Source of the DNA: Streptomyces sp. NBC_01214
GTDB taxonomy: Bacteria; Actinomycetota; Actinomycetes; Streptomycetales; Streptomycetaceae
DNA length: 64,000 bases
Reading direction: 5' to 3'
Assembly (NCBI RefSeq): GCF_026340975.1
Contig: NZ_JAPEOS010000001.1
Coordinates: 2,637,001-2,701,000, forward strand
Shown here piece by piece: positions 16,901 to 26,115 of the stretch; the first letter of the stretch is position 1, and each line of letters opens with the position of its first letter. The position numbers and the translations under genes were made by a program. The notes below the pieces were generated by a model that ran no database searches, was not told the DNA's origin, and saw nothing but the letters and a program-made list of their open reading frames with translations.

Positions 16901-18081
16901 CGCTTGGGCCAGTACCAGAGGGGCTCGTCCAGGGGGCCCTCGCGGCCCGCGACCTCCGTCCGGCCGAACTCCTTGACCAGGGTGATCGTCCGCAGGTCCA
17001 CCCGGTGCCGGCGGCTCCCGGCCGCCAGGGCCTCGGCGAGGGGGTCCGCGTGGGTGACCACCACCGTCTGGGTGTCCCGGCTCACCGTGAGGATCAGGTC
17101 CGCGAGCGGGGCCAGCAGGTCCGGGTGGAGGCTGGTCTCCGGCTCGTTGAGGACCATCAGGGCGGGCGGCCGCGGGGTCAGCAGGGCCGCCGTCCAGAGC
17201 AGGTAGCGCAGGGTGCCGTCGGAGAGTTCGGCCGCGCCCAGCGGGCGCAGCAGACCGTGCTGGTGGAGCTCCAGCTCGAAGCGGCCGTCGCGGTCGGTGA
17301 CGGAGACCCGGCTGCCGGGGAAGGCCGCGGAGACCGCCTCGTCCAGTGCCGCGTGGTCGCCGATCTCGCGGATGGTCTGGAGCGCGGCGGGCAGGTCGGA
17401 GCCGTCGGCGGCGAGCACCGGCGTACGGGTGCCGATCCGCGAGGTCCGGGCGGGCGCCCCGGCGTCGGTGCGGACGTGGTCGTAGAACCGCCAGGAACGG
17501 ATCAGCTCGCGCAGGGCGAGGAGGTCGGGGGCCAGCTGGGGGTCGGCGAGCTCGCTGAGCATGGAGTCGTACGGGCGCAGGGCGTTCTGCGTGCGGTGCC
17601 AGCCGCCGTCCGCGGTGCGGGTCCGTACGGCCGGCCCCGCGCGGTCGGACAGCAGGGACGCCGGGCGCAGCACCGGCCCGGCCCAGGTGCACTCGCGCTT
17701 GATCTCCGGGTCCAGGGCGAAGAGGGAGCCCGCCACCGGTACGGGGTGCCCGAAGTCCACCGCGTAGCCGAATTCGTCGCCCGAGAAGCCCAGGCGCAGG
17801 CTGACCGGCTCGCTGCGGACCGTGCCCTGGAGCGGCTGCTGCCCTTCGCGCACGGCGCGGGCGAGCTTCTCCGGCCCGGCCCACAGGGTGGAGGGCAGCC
17901 CGCCCTCCCGGGCCAGGGCCGCGATCGCCCCGCCCCGGGCGGAATCGGCGAGCAGGCGCAGCGAGCGGTAGAGGCTGGACTTGCCGGTTCCGTTCGCACC
18001 CGTCACGACGGTGAGCCGTCCCAGCGGGACGACCAGTTTGCGCAGCGAGCGGTAGTTCTCGACGGCGAGCGTGGTGATCAT
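16897..18081 (-). CDS. AAA_21-type SMC-like ATPase
   Basis: 394 aa. Walker A GANGTGKSS at about 28-36; signature ELSDGTLRYLLW; Walker B LMVLNEPETSLHP; switch His in VVVTHADPLAE. This is the RecF/OLD-like ABC-ATPase fold without an attached TOPRIM or coiled-coil arm, so it is not a full OLD nuclease. Such proteins are common in Streptomyces with unknown partners. The ORF ends within the convergent DUF2550-like gene by 4 nt and has no evident operon partner. Confidence 0.85.
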   Translation of the reverse strand: MITTLAVENYRSLRKLVVPLGRLTVVTGANGTGKSSLYRSLRLLADSARGGAIAALAREGGLPSTLWAGPEKLARAVREGQQPLQGTVRSEPVSLRLGFSGDEFGYAVDFGHPVPVAGSLFALDPEIKRECTWAGPVLRPASLLSDRAGPAVRTRTADGGWHRTQNALRPYDSMLSELADPQLAPDLLALRELIRSWRFYDHVRTDAGAPARTSRIGTRTPVLAADGSDLPAALQTIREIGDHAALDEAVSAAFPGSRVSVTDRDGRFELELHQHGLLRPLGAAELSDGTLRYLLWTAALLTPRPPALMVLNEPETSLHPDLLAPLADLILTVSRDTQTVVVTHADPLAEALAAGSRRHRVDLRTITLVKEFGRTEVAGREGPLDEPLWYWPKR

Positions 18082-18138
18082 GCGACGACCGTAACCGGCG
18101 GCTCGGCGGAGCGTTCCCTCGGCCGCGGTCCTGCATCT

Positions 18139-18312
18139 TCAGCCCCGCCGGCGTTTGAGGCGCGGGTCCGGGCGGAGCACGGTGGGGGTCCGGCCGCGCC
18201 GTATACCGCCGAGCAGCCCCACCATCGAGCCCCGCCGGCGATTGAGGCGCGGGCCTGGGCGGAGCCCGGTACGGATCCGGGCGGGCCGTACACCGCCGAG
18301 CAGCCCGCAGGG
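18139..18312. repeat. Two tandem ~87-bp copies of a Streptomyces intergenic repeat
   Basis: Unit 1 starts near 18141 and unit 2 near 18228. Both begin AGCCCCGCCGGCG followed by TTGAGGCGCGGG, and each ends with TACCGCCGAGCAGCCC or a close variant. The leading segment also occurs at 43539-43581. Noncoding, between the ATPase and dnaE2. Confidence 0.75.
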
Positions 18313-18390
18313 TAAATCGCACGGGTATTCGATTTGCTCTATGGTGGAGAGCGGGGGAGGTGTTCATTCGAGCGAAGCAGGAGGCCGCGG

Positions 18391-21300
18391 GTGCCTGGTT
18401 TTACGCATCTGCACACCGTTTCGGGGTTCTCCATGCGCTACGGAGGCGCACACCCGCAGCGGCTGGCAGAGCGCGCCGCCGAGCGGGGCATGGACGCCCT
18501 CGCCCTGACCGACCGCGACACCCTCGCGGGCGCGGTCCGGTTCGCGAAGGCGTGTGCGCAGGCGGGCGTCCGGCCGTTGTTCGGAGTGGACATGGCGGTC
18601 CCGCCCGCGACGGGCCCGGCCGGGTCGGGGGGCCCGACCGGGCCCGGCGAGGCCTCGTACCGGCGGCGCACCCCCGTCAAGGGCGGGGCCTTCGTGGACG
18701 AGTCCGCCGCGCGCGCCGTCTTCCTGGCCCGGGACGGGGCCGCCGGTTGGGCCGAGCTGTGCCGGATGGTCACCGCCGCCCACGCGGGGGCCGTCGAGGT
18801 CCCGCTGGTGCCCTGGGAGGCCCTGCGCGGGGAGGGCGTCTTCGTCCTGCTCGGGCCCGGCTCCGAGGTGGGGCGGGCCCTCGCCGCGGGCCGCCCCGAC
18901 CGGGCCGCCCGGCTGCTCGCACCCTGGCGGGAGATCTACGGCGACTCCCTGCGCCTGGAGGCCGTCCACCACGGCCGCACCGGCACCGGGCCCGGCTCGC
19001 TCCGGCTGGCCGCCCGTACCGTCGGCTTCGCCGCCGAGCACGGCGTCCCGGCCGTGCTGACCAACGCCGTCCGCTACGCCGACCCCGGCCAGGGCCCGGT
19101 CGCCGACATCCTCGACGCGGCCCGCCGGCTGGTCCCCATCGACCCCCGCAACCCCGCGTACCCGCTCGACAGCGGCGAGCGCTGGCTCAAGGGTCCCGCC
19201 GCCATGGCCGAGGCCGCCGACCGGATCGCGCAGGCGGCCGGCCTGCGCCCCGCCGACGCCAGGCGCCTGCTCGCGGAGACCCGGCGTACCGCAGAGGCCT
19301 GCTCCGTGGACCCCGAGGACGACCTCGGCATGGGGTCCGTGCACTTCCCCGAGGCCCGGCTCGTCGGCGCGGCCCACCGCAGCGCCCAGCGGGTCCTCAC
19401 CTCCCGGGCCTCGGCGGGCATGGTGCTGCGCGGCTACGCGGGCGACCGCGCCTACTGGGAGCGGATGCACCAGGAGCTCGACATCATCGCCTACCACGGC
19501 TTCGCCTCGTACTTCCTGACGGTCGCTCAAGTCGTGCGCGACGTGAAGGAGATGGGGATCCGGGTGGCCGCCCGCGGCTCCGGCGCGGGTTCCCTCGTCA
19601 ACCACCTGCTCGGGATCGCGCACGCCGACCCCGTCGCCCACGGCCTGCTGATGGAGCGCTTCCTCTCCAAGCGGCGGCGCGTCCTGCCCGACATCGACAT
19701 CGACGTGGAGTCCGCCCGCCGGCTGGAGGTCTACCGGCGGATCATGGAGCGGTTCGGTACCGAGCGCGTCGCCACCGTCTCCATGCCCGAGACCTACCGG
19801 GTCCGGCACGCCATCCGCGACGTCGGCGCCGCCCTGTCCATGGACCCCGCCGTCACCGACCGGCTCGCCAAGGCCTTCCCGCACATCAGGGCCCGCGACG
19901 CCCGTGCCGCGCTGGAGGAGCTCCCCGAACTGCGTGACGTACGGGGGGAGTCGTACGGGCGGCTGTGGGAGCTCGTCGAATCGCTGGACGCGCTGCCGCG
20001 CGGGATCGCCATGCACCCGTGCGGGGTGCTGCTCTCCGACGACTCGCTGCTCGCCCGTACGCCGGTGGTGCCCACCAGCGGCGAAGGCTTCCCCATGTCC
20101 CAGTTCGACAAGGACGACGTGGAGGAGCTCGGACTGCTCAAGCTGGACGTGCTGGGCGTGCGGATGCAGTCCGCGATGGCCCATGCGGTCGCGGAGATCC
20201 GGCGCGGCACGGGGCGGGAGCTCGACCTGGACGACCCGGCGCAGGTGCCGCCGGGCGACCGGGCCACGTACGAGCTGATCCGCTCGGCCGAGACCCTGGG
20301 CTGCTTCCAGATCGAATCGCCGGGCCAGCGGGACCTGGTGGGACGGCTACAGCCGGCCACCTTCCACGACCTGGTCGTCGACATCTCGCTGTTCCGGCCG
20401 GGGCCGGTGGCCGCCGACATGGTGCGGCCCTTCATCGAGGCCCGGCACGGGCGGGCCCCGGTCCGCTTCCCGCACCCGGACCTGGCCGACGCACTGCGCG
20501 AGACGTACGGAGTGGTGGTCTTCCACGAGCAGATCATCGAGATCGTGCACGTCATGACCGGTTGCGGGCGGGACGAGGCGGACCGGGTGCGGCGCGGGCT
20601 GTCCGACCCGCAGTCGCAGCCGCGGATCAAGGTCTGGTTCGCGGCGAAGGCGGCCGAGCGCGGCTATCCGGTGGAGGTGATCGGCCGGACCTGGGAGATC
20701 GTGGAGGCCTTCGGGTCGTACGGCTTCTGCAAGGCGCACGCGGTGGCCTTCGCGGTGCCCACGTACCAGTCGGCCTGGCTGAAGGCGCACCACCCGGCGG
20801 CCTTCTACGCCGGGCTGCTCACCCACGACCCGGGGATGTACCCGAAACGGCTGTTGCTGGCGGACGCGCGGCGGCGGGGCGTGCCGGTGCTGCCGCTGGA
20901 CGTGAACCGGTCGGCCGCCGCCCATCGCATCGAACTGGTGTCCGATGACGGAGGGGTGTGGGGACTGCGGCTCGGGCTGTCGGACGTCCACGGCATCAGC
21001 GGGGCCGAGGCGGACCGGATCGAGGCGGGGCAGCCGTACGCCTCCCTGCGCGACTTCTGGGACCGGGCGCACCCGGGCCGCCCGGTCGCCGAACGGCTCG
21101 CACAGGTCGGGGCGTTGGACGCCTTCGGCGCCAACCGGCGGGACCTGCTGCTGCACGTGTCCGAACTGCACGGCGCACAGCGGGCCGCAGGCGTGCGCGG
21201 TCCTCAACTCCCCCTGGGGGGCGGCAGGTCCACGGCCTCCGTCGGACTGCCCGACCTGACCGAGGCGGAACGGCTCAGCGCCGAGCTGGGCGTCCTCGGC

Positions 21301-21900
21301 ATGGACGCCTCGCGGCACCTGATGGGGGACCACCACGCCTTCCTGGCGGAACTGGGCGTGGTCCCGGCGCGTCGGCTGCGGGACACCGAGCACGGACAGA
21401 CCGTGCTGGTCGCAGGGGCCAAGGCGGCCACCCAGACCCCGCCGATCCGCTCCGGGAAGCGGGTCATCTTCACGACGCTGGACGACGGGACGGGCCTGGT
21501 CGACCTGGCCTTCTTCGACGACAGCCACGAACGCTGCGCGCACACCGTCTTCCACTCCTTCCTGCTGCTGGTGCGCGGTGTCGTGCAGCGGCGGGGCCCG
21601 CAGAGCCTGAGCGTGGTCGGGGCGGCGGCGTGGAACCTGGCGGAGCTGGTGGAGCTGCGGGCGGCGGGCGGCCTGGACGCGGTCGCGGCCCGCCTCGCCC
21701 AACCGGCGGCCGGGCCGCCCGCCCCGGGCGCCGACGGGGAGCCGACGGCGAAGGGCCCGAAGGGCCCGCAGGCTCCCGGCCGCAAGATCCGCATGTCCAC
21801 GGGGTACGAGATGAACCCCTGGGCCGACCTCCAGCCGCCGGGCACCGGCCCCGCGACCGGCCGCAAGCTGTGGCACTCCAGCCCGGGGAGCGCGGGATGA
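18391..21900 (+). CDS. dnaE2: DnaE2 (ImuC) error-prone DNA polymerase III alpha subunit
   Basis: 1169 aa from GTG 18391 with AGGAGG seven bases upstream. N-terminal PHP domain (FTHLHTVSGFSMRYG; ALALTDRD). Polymerase core: RVAARGSGAGSLVNHLLGI, catalytic LPDIDIDV near residue 433, PRGIAMHPCGVLL, and the C-terminal OB domain (VIFTTLDDGTGLVDLAFFD). Length and the lack of a long tau-binding tail fit DnaE2 rather than replicative DnaE1. It overlaps the next gene as ATGA. Known role of the family: translesion synthesis in a mutasome with ImuB and the sliding clamp. I see no clear actinobacterial LexA box upstream. Confidence 0.93.
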   Translation: MPGFTHLHTVSGFSMRYGGAHPQRLAERAAERGMDALALTDRDTLAGAVRFAKACAQAGVRPLFGVDMAVPPATGPAGSGGPTGPGEASYRRRTPVKGGAFVDESAARAVFLARDGAAGWAELCRMVTAAHAGAVEVPLVPWEALRGEGVFVLLGPGSEVGRALAAGRPDRAARLLAPWREIYGDSLRLEAVHHGRTGTGPGSLRLAARTVGFAAEHGVPAVLTNAVRYADPGQGPVADILDAARRLVPIDPRNPAYPLDSGERWLKGPAAMAEAADRIAQAAGLRPADARRLLAETRRTAEACSVDPEDDLGMGSVHFPEARLVGAAHRSAQRVLTSRASAGMVLRGYAGDRAYWERMHQELDIIAYHGFASYFLTVAQVVRDVKEMGIRVAARGSGAGSLVNHLLGIAHADPVAHGLLMERFLSKRRRVLPDIDIDVESARRLEVYRRIMERFGTERVATVSMPETYRVRHAIRDVGAALSMDPAVTDRLAKAFPHIRARDARAALEELPELRDVRGESYGRLWELVESLDALPRGIAMHPCGVLLSDDSLLARTPVVPTSGEGFPMSQFDKDDVEELGLLKLDVLGVRMQSAMAHAVAEIRRGTGRELDLDDPAQVPPGDRATYELIRSAETLGCFQIESPGQRDLVGRLQPATFHDLVVDISLFRPGPVAADMVRPFIEARHGRAPVRFPHPDLADALRETYGVVVFHEQIIEIVHVMTGCGRDEADRVRRGLSDPQSQPRIKVWFAAKAAERGYPVEVIGRTWEIVEAFGSYGFCKAHAVAFAVPTYQSAWLKAHHPAAFYAGLLTHDPGMYPKRLLLADARRRGVPVLPLDVNRSAAAHRIELVSDDGGVWGLRLGLSDVHGISGAEADRIEAGQPYASLRDFWDRAHPGRPVAERLAQVGALDAFGANRRDLLLHVSELHGAQRAAGVRGPQLPLGGGRSTASVGLPDLTEAERLSAELGVLGMDASRHLMGDHHAFLAELGVVPARRLRDTEHGQTVLVAGAKAATQTPPIRSGKRVIFTTLDDGTGLVDLAFFDDSHERCAHTVFHSFLLLVRGVVQRRGPQSLSVVGAAAWNLAELVELRAAGGLDAVAARLAQPAAGPPAPGADGEPTAKGPKGPQAPGRKIRMSTGYEMNPWADLQPPGTGPATGRKLWHSSPGSAG

Positions 21901-22934
21901 CCGCCGGGCCGGCCGGGACCGCCGGGCCCGCCGCCGAGCGGGTCGTGATGTGCCTGCGCCCGTACCCCGCCGACGGGAGCCCGCTCGGGGCGCAGGAGTA
22001 CGCCGGGGTGCTCGCGCTGCTCGGCGGCATCACACCGGCCGTGCAGGCCCTGGCGCCCGACACCGTCCTCGCCGAAGTGCGGGGCGCCCTGCGGTACTTC
22101 GACTGCGACGCCACCCGGCTGGCCGCCGTGATCCGGGTCCGGGCCCTCGCCCTGTACGGCGTGGACGCCGCCGTCGGCGTGGCCGGCAACCCCATGCTGG
22201 CCCGGGCGGCGGCCCGCGAGGCCCGGCCCGGGGAGACCCTGGTGATCCCCGGGGAGCCCGCCGCCGTACGGGACTTCCTGGCGGGCAAGCCCGTCACCGC
22301 CCTCGACGGGGTCGGGCCGAAGGTCGCCCGCACCCTGTGTTCCTACGGCCTCGATTCCGTCGGCCGGGTCGCCGCCGCCCCGCCCGCCGCCCTGCGGCGG
22401 ATCCTCGGCGCCCGGCTCGGCCGCGAGGTGCACGAGCGCGCCCTCGGGATCGACCGGACCCCCGTCCGGCCGGGCGCTGCCGCCCGCGCCGTCGCCGCCG
22501 AGCGGCTCTTCGATCTGGACGAGCTGGATCCCGTACGGCACCGGCGGGCGCTGCTCTCGCTGACGGAGGAGCTCGGCGCGAAGCTTCGTACACAGGAACG
22601 GGGTCGGGGGCAGGTCTGCCGCACCCTCTCGCTCACCGTCCGCTGTGCCGACCGCACCACGCTCACCCGCACGCGCACCCTGGCCGAGCCCACCGCGCAC
22701 TCGGCCGCCCTGACCGCCACGGCCTACGCCCTCTACGCGGGCCTCGGCCTCCAGCGGGCCCGGGTCCGCGCGCTGTCCCTGCGCGCCGAGGACCTGACCT
22801 CGGCCGAACGGGCCACGCGGCAGCTCAGCCTCGATCCCGAGGACGAGAAGGCCCGCCGCCTGGAGGCCGTCACGGACCGGGTCCGCGCGCGCTTCGGGCC
22901 GCACGCGATCGCCCGCGGCACGCTGGCGGCCTGA
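21897..22934 (+). CDS. ImuB-like catalytically degenerate Y-family polymerase protein
   Basis: 345 aa, coupled to dnaE2 by ATGA. Later Y-family parts are intact: helix-hairpin-helix (VTALDGVGPKVARTLCSYGLDSVGRVAA) and a little-finger region (EELGAKLRTQERGRGQ; RTLSLTVRC). The N-terminal palm lacks the usual DMDxFF acidic motif (here VVMCLRPYPADG), and the SxDE region is replaced by VLAEVRGALRYF, so metal-binding acids are missing. That is the ImuB condition: a non-catalytic bridge between DnaE2 and the clamp. No ImuA-prime gene is adjacent. Confidence 0.82.
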   Translation: MTAGPAGTAGPAAERVVMCLRPYPADGSPLGAQEYAGVLALLGGITPAVQALAPDTVLAEVRGALRYFDCDATRLAAVIRVRALALYGVDAAVGVAGNPMLARAAAREARPGETLVIPGEPAAVRDFLAGKPVTALDGVGPKVARTLCSYGLDSVGRVAAAPPAALRRILGARLGREVHERALGIDRTPVRPGAAARAVAAERLFDLDELDPVRHRRALLSLTEELGAKLRTQERGRGQVCRTLSLTVRCADRTTLTRTRTLAEPTAHSAALTATAYALYAGLGLQRARVRALSLRAEDLTSAERATRQLSLDPEDEKARRLEAVTDRVRARFGPHAIARGTLAA

Positions 22935-22983
22935 CGGTCCGCCCGGCGCCGTACCGGCAGTCGCCCGGGCGACGCGCGAGTTT

Positions 22984-23024
22984 TTACTGACGCGTAACTT
23001 CCCTGTATTGCTACTCGCCCGTAA
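22984..23024. promoter_or_regulatory. Two related half-dyad sites upstream of the lipase
   Basis: TTACTGACGCGTAA (22984-22997) and CTACTCGCCCGTAA (23011-23024), spaced 27 bp, share TACT-N5-GTAA. They sit about 90-130 bp before the lipase ATG and look like paired sites for one dimeric regulator. Function unproven. Confidence 0.4.
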
Positions 23025-23115
23025 TTTAGCGGCAGCAGCTCCCCCTTGTGATCCGGATCACGGGACGAACCCCCACGCTCATCCCCCCTGAGTCGACCCG
23101 CGAGGAGATCACCCG

Positions 23116-23976
23116 ATGCTGCCCTGGAGACGTCTGCTCCGCCCGCTCGCCGTCCTCGTCCTCACCGCCGCCGCACTCGTCGCCCCCACCGGCGCAGCGC
23201 AGGCCGCGGCCGCCCCCAGCAGCGGCTGGAACAACTGGTCGTGCAAGCCGTCCGCCGCGCACCCGCGCCCCGTCGTGCTCGTGCACGGCACCTTCGGCAA
23301 CTCCTGGGACAACTGGCTCGGCCTCGCCCCGTACCTCGTGCACCGCGGGTACTGCGTCTACTCGCTCGACTACGGTCAGCTGCCCGGCGTGCCCCTCTTC
23401 AACGGGCTCGGCCCCATCGACAAGTCCGCCGGCCAGCTCGACGTCTTCGTCGACCGGGTCCTCGCCGCCACCGGCTCCGCCAAGACCGACATCATCGGGC
23501 ACTCGCAGGGCGGCATGATGCCGCGCTACTACCTGAAGTTCCTCGGCGGCGCGCAGAAGGTCAACGCGCTGGTCGGGCTCGCCCCCGACAACCACGGCAC
23601 CACCCTGCTCGGATTCACCAAGCTCCTGCCCTACTTCCCCGGGGCCGAGGACCTGATCAGCACCGCGACCCCGGGCCTCGCCGACCAGATCGCCGGATCC
23701 GCCTTCCTGCAGAAGCTGAACGCGGGCGGGGACACCGTGCCCGGGGTGAAGTACACGGTGATCGCGACCAAGTACGACGAGGTGGTGACGCCGTACCGGA
23801 GCGGCTTCCTGGAGGGGGCGAACGTACGCAACGTCGTGCTCCAGGACCTGTGCTTCCTGGACCTCTCGGAGCACGTCGCCATCGGCCTCACCGACCGGAT
23901 CGCCTGGCACGAGGCGGTCAACGCCCTCGACCCGGCCAACGCCGAACGGACCACCTGCGCCTCCGTCTTCGACTGA
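23116..23976 (+). CDS. Secreted lipase/esterase, class 2 (EstA-type)
   Basis: 286 aa. Signal peptide with RR-containing N-region and a hydrophobic core (LAVLVLTAAALVAPTGAAQAAAA, cleavage near residue 33). Catalytic parts: oxyanion PVVLVHGTFGNSWDNW, nucleophile elbow GHSQGGMMPRYYL, acid in ATKYDEVVTPY, and His in LSEHVAIG. Two Cys pairs are consistent with extracellular disulphides. Convergent with the LPMO gene 30 bp away. Triacylglycerol or ester hydrolase outside the cell. Confidence 0.92.
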   Translation: MLPWRRLLRPLAVLVLTAAALVAPTGAAQAAAAPSSGWNNWSCKPSAAHPRPVVLVHGTFGNSWDNWLGLAPYLVHRGYCVYSLDYGQLPGVPLFNGLGPIDKSAGQLDVFVDRVLAATGSAKTDIIGHSQGGMMPRYYLKFLGGAQKVNALVGLAPDNHGTTLLGFTKLLPYFPGAEDLISTATPGLADQIAGSAFLQKLNAGGDTVPGVKYTVIATKYDEVVTPYRSGFLEGANVRNVVLQDLCFLDLSEHVAIGLTDRIAWHEAVNALDPANAERTTCASVFD

Positions 23977-24006
23977 CGGGGCGCAGGCGGTCGGCACGGA
24001 CGGGAC

Positions 24007-25116
24007 CTAGCGGCCGTGGCGGCCCGTCGTCGTACGCGCGGTGCGGCGGCGGGCGGCTGCGAACAGCGCGGCCGCGCCGACGGCCAGGGCGGCGGCCCCG
24101 GCGATCGCGATCGTCGGGGTGGCGCTGTTGCCGCCCGTCTCCGCGAGGTTGTCCTTGGCCGGGGCCGGCGAGGGGGAGCCGGCCGCGATCGGGACGGCGG
24201 CGGAATCCTTCGTGCCGTTCGTCTTCGGGTCGTTGTCGCCGTGGCCGTTGTGCTCCACCGTGGACTTGCCGGCGCCGTCGGAGATCTGCTGGTCGGTCGG
24301 GGCCGAGGGCTTGTCCGCCGGCTTGTCGGACGGCTTGTCGCCGGGCTTGCCGCTCGGCTTGGCACCCGTACCCGTACCCGTGCCGGTGCCGGTGCCGGTG
24401 GTCGGAGCGGTACCGGAGCCGCCGCCGTTGCCGTTCCCGCCGTTCCCGCCGCCCGTGCCCCCGTTGTCCTTGCCGAAGACCACGTCCGAGCAGGTGTAGA
24501 AGGCCTCCGGGCTGTCGGAGCGCTGCCAGATGCTGTAGATCAAGTGGCGGCCCGACTTGTTCGGGACGGTCCCGGAGAAGACGTAGTCGCCGTTCTGCAT
24601 GCCCGGGTCGGTGACCTTCGCGAACGGTGCCGGCTCCAGGTCGGACCAGGCCAGGGGCTTGGTCGGGTCGTAGCCGTCCTTCGTCACGTACAGCTCGAAG
24701 GAGCCCTTGTGCGGGGCCGTGCCCTTGTAGCGGAAGGTGTGCGCCCCGGCGGCCATCGGGCTGGCCGGCCAGTCGGCACGGGCCAGGTCCAGCCCCCGGT
24801 ACTTGTCGTTGCCGGCCGAGCAGAGCTGGCCGTTCGGGATCAGCGACCGGTGGTTGCCGGCAGCGTTGGCGATGTTCACCGCGTTCCAGTCGTAGAACGG
24901 CTGCGTCCCGGCGGCCGCGACCGCCGCCTTGCACGCCGCCGACTTCGCAGACTCCGGTCCCTCGGCGTAGCACGCGGCCACCCGGCTGACCGGGTCCGTC
25001 ATCGAGCCGTGGGCGACCGCGGGAGCCGCCGCGTACGCGGCCAGCGCGAGCGGGGCCAGGCCGGCGGAGGCGATACGCGTCAGCGTGACGGCGGTGCGGC
25101 GGCGGCGTGCGGGCAT
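24007..25116 (-). CDS. AA10 lytic polysaccharide monooxygenase with sortase signal
   Basis: 369 aa. Signal peptide ending AVA, so mature protein starts at His36 (HGSM), the first ligand of the copper His-brace; a second His is in GAHTFRYKG. The catalytic domain spans about 36-215. A Gly/Asn/Thr-rich linker follows, then repeats of KPSDKPADKPS, and a C-terminal LAETG motif with a hydrophobic helix and basic tail. It should thus be covalently attached to the wall by a class E sortase. AA10 enzymes oxidatively cleave chitin or cellulose. Confidence 0.93.
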   Translation of the reverse strand: MPARRRRTAVTLTRIASAGLAPLALAAYAAAPAVAHGSMTDPVSRVAACYAEGPESAKSAACKAAVAAAGTQPFYDWNAVNIANAAGNHRSLIPNGQLCSAGNDKYRGLDLARADWPASPMAAGAHTFRYKGTAPHKGSFELYVTKDGYDPTKPLAWSDLEPAPFAKVTDPGMQNGDYVFSGTVPNKSGRHLIYSIWQRSDSPEAFYTCSDVVFGKDNGGTGGGNGGNGNGGGSGTAPTTGTGTGTGTGTGAKPSGKPGDKPSDKPADKPSAPTDQQISDGAGKSTVEHNGHGDNDPKTNGTKDSAAVPIAAGSPSPAPAKDNLAETGGNSATPTIAIAGAAALAVGAAALFAAARRRTARTTTGRHGR

Positions 25117-25283
25117 GGGTGATCTCCTTCGGGCACAAGGCAGGGGCGTGCCGGCGGAATCGGGCTCCGCGGTGCGCCGCCCCCCGGCGGCGCGACAACG
25201 GGCCCTTCCTGTCCTGGCCCGGCCAAGCTAGCCGCCCCGACCACGCCTTTTGCCCCCTCGAGCCCGCCGCAGCGGATCCTTAG

Positions 25284-25320
25284 GGCCCCCTTAAGCCAGG
25301 GACAAGCACCCCCTCAGGAA
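25284..25320. repeat. attL (37-bp core direct repeat)
   Basis: GGCCCCCTTAAGCCAGGGAC followed by 17 more bases, identical to 40718-40754. The next base outward is also shared apart from one mismatch (TTAG versus TTAC). It lies in the gap after the LPMO gene start region. Confidence 0.9.
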
Positions 25321-25740
25321 CGAGCATCGCGGAACCCTCACACCCCAAGGTTCCTGGCTCCCCACCGTCCATGACAGTCCAGGCAGATCCGGCGTGTGTC
25401 GCCCCCGGTGGCTCCCCGACTGGCTCCCCGCGTGCCACCTGTGACGTTCGGGCGGCGGGGCGCTTCCACTGCATGCACTCCCCACAGGTTTGCAGGGCGG
25501 GGGATGGCGCCCCGTTGCCCCAGTCTGCCGCCGGACGACCCAGCTCGATCGCGGAGTCAAACAATCGTTGACAGTCTTGGCAGCGTGCGCCTAGAGCTCT
25601 GGGGCCGTCACCTGCAAGCCCCTCGACAATCGCCCCGCATGGGTACAGGATAATTTTTTCTGGATTCGGGCCCTGGAATTCAGAGCAGGCATTCTTGATG
25701 CATCGACACTCGAACCTGTTCCGATGGAAGGGGATATGCA
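25321..25740. other. Left end of the AICE with integrase arm-type sites
   Basis: 420 bp with no convincing gene. It holds three copies of TGGCTCCCC at 25355-25363, 25409-25417 and 25421-25429. The last two are spaced 12 bp, as are the TGGCTCCC copies near attR. A TTGACA hexamer at 25567 and an AT-rich stretch near 25650 could be promoters for the next gene. Confidence 0.6.
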
Positions 25741-26115
25741 GTGCGCAGCAAATTCAAGCTGGGCGTAAAGAGCCCAGAGCGGGCCGCAAAGGTGAGAACC
25801 GTCACGCAGGTCGGAATCCTCTTAGTGTGTTCTCGCTTCATGCCGCCAGATCAAATGGCGGCGACCGCAGGGGCGCTTCTCCTGTTCCGTCAGATGTTCG
25901 ACGCAAAGGTGGGGGAAGTTAGGAACTCTCCTCCTGTTCCGCAACCTCTTCAGGAAGGAGTGAGTCAAGGGCCAGGACTCGAAATGCCACACCCAAGTTC
26001 TGCATGTGGTCTTCATGTCTGTCTTGGGCGTCAATCTCGTACCCGAAACGTTCGCGGCGTCGACGGTTCATGTGGACTTGCTCCGCCGGGCCGCCACCCC
26101 CAACGAGCCGAATAA
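25741..26115 (+). CDS. Hypothetical small protein in AICE
   Basis: Possible 124-aa product from GTG 25741 with AAGGGG eight bases upstream. The first 60 residues are basic and then hydrophobic (VGILLVCSRFMPPDQMAATAGALLLF), giving moderate coding bias and a TTA codon. The last third runs antisense into the convergent gene at 25919-26461 and looks less coding-like, so the true end or reality of the gene is uncertain. No family recognised. Confidence 0.35.
   Translation: MRSKFKLGVKSPERAAKVRTVTQVGILLVCSRFMPPDQMAATAGALLLFRQMFDAKVGEVRNSPPVPQPLQEGVSQGPGLEMPHPSSACGLHVCLGRQSRTRNVRGVDGSCGLAPPGRHPQRAE

Noticed and set aside
18313..18390. SOS box upstream of dnaE2
   Set aside because: ATTCGA-type fragments are present but no TCGAAC-N4-GTTCGA match could be drawn.
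25291..25560. Minus-strand frame crossing attL
   Set aside because: No ribosome site, no recognisable product, and it only mirrors the attachment core reading of the GGCT-like gene end.
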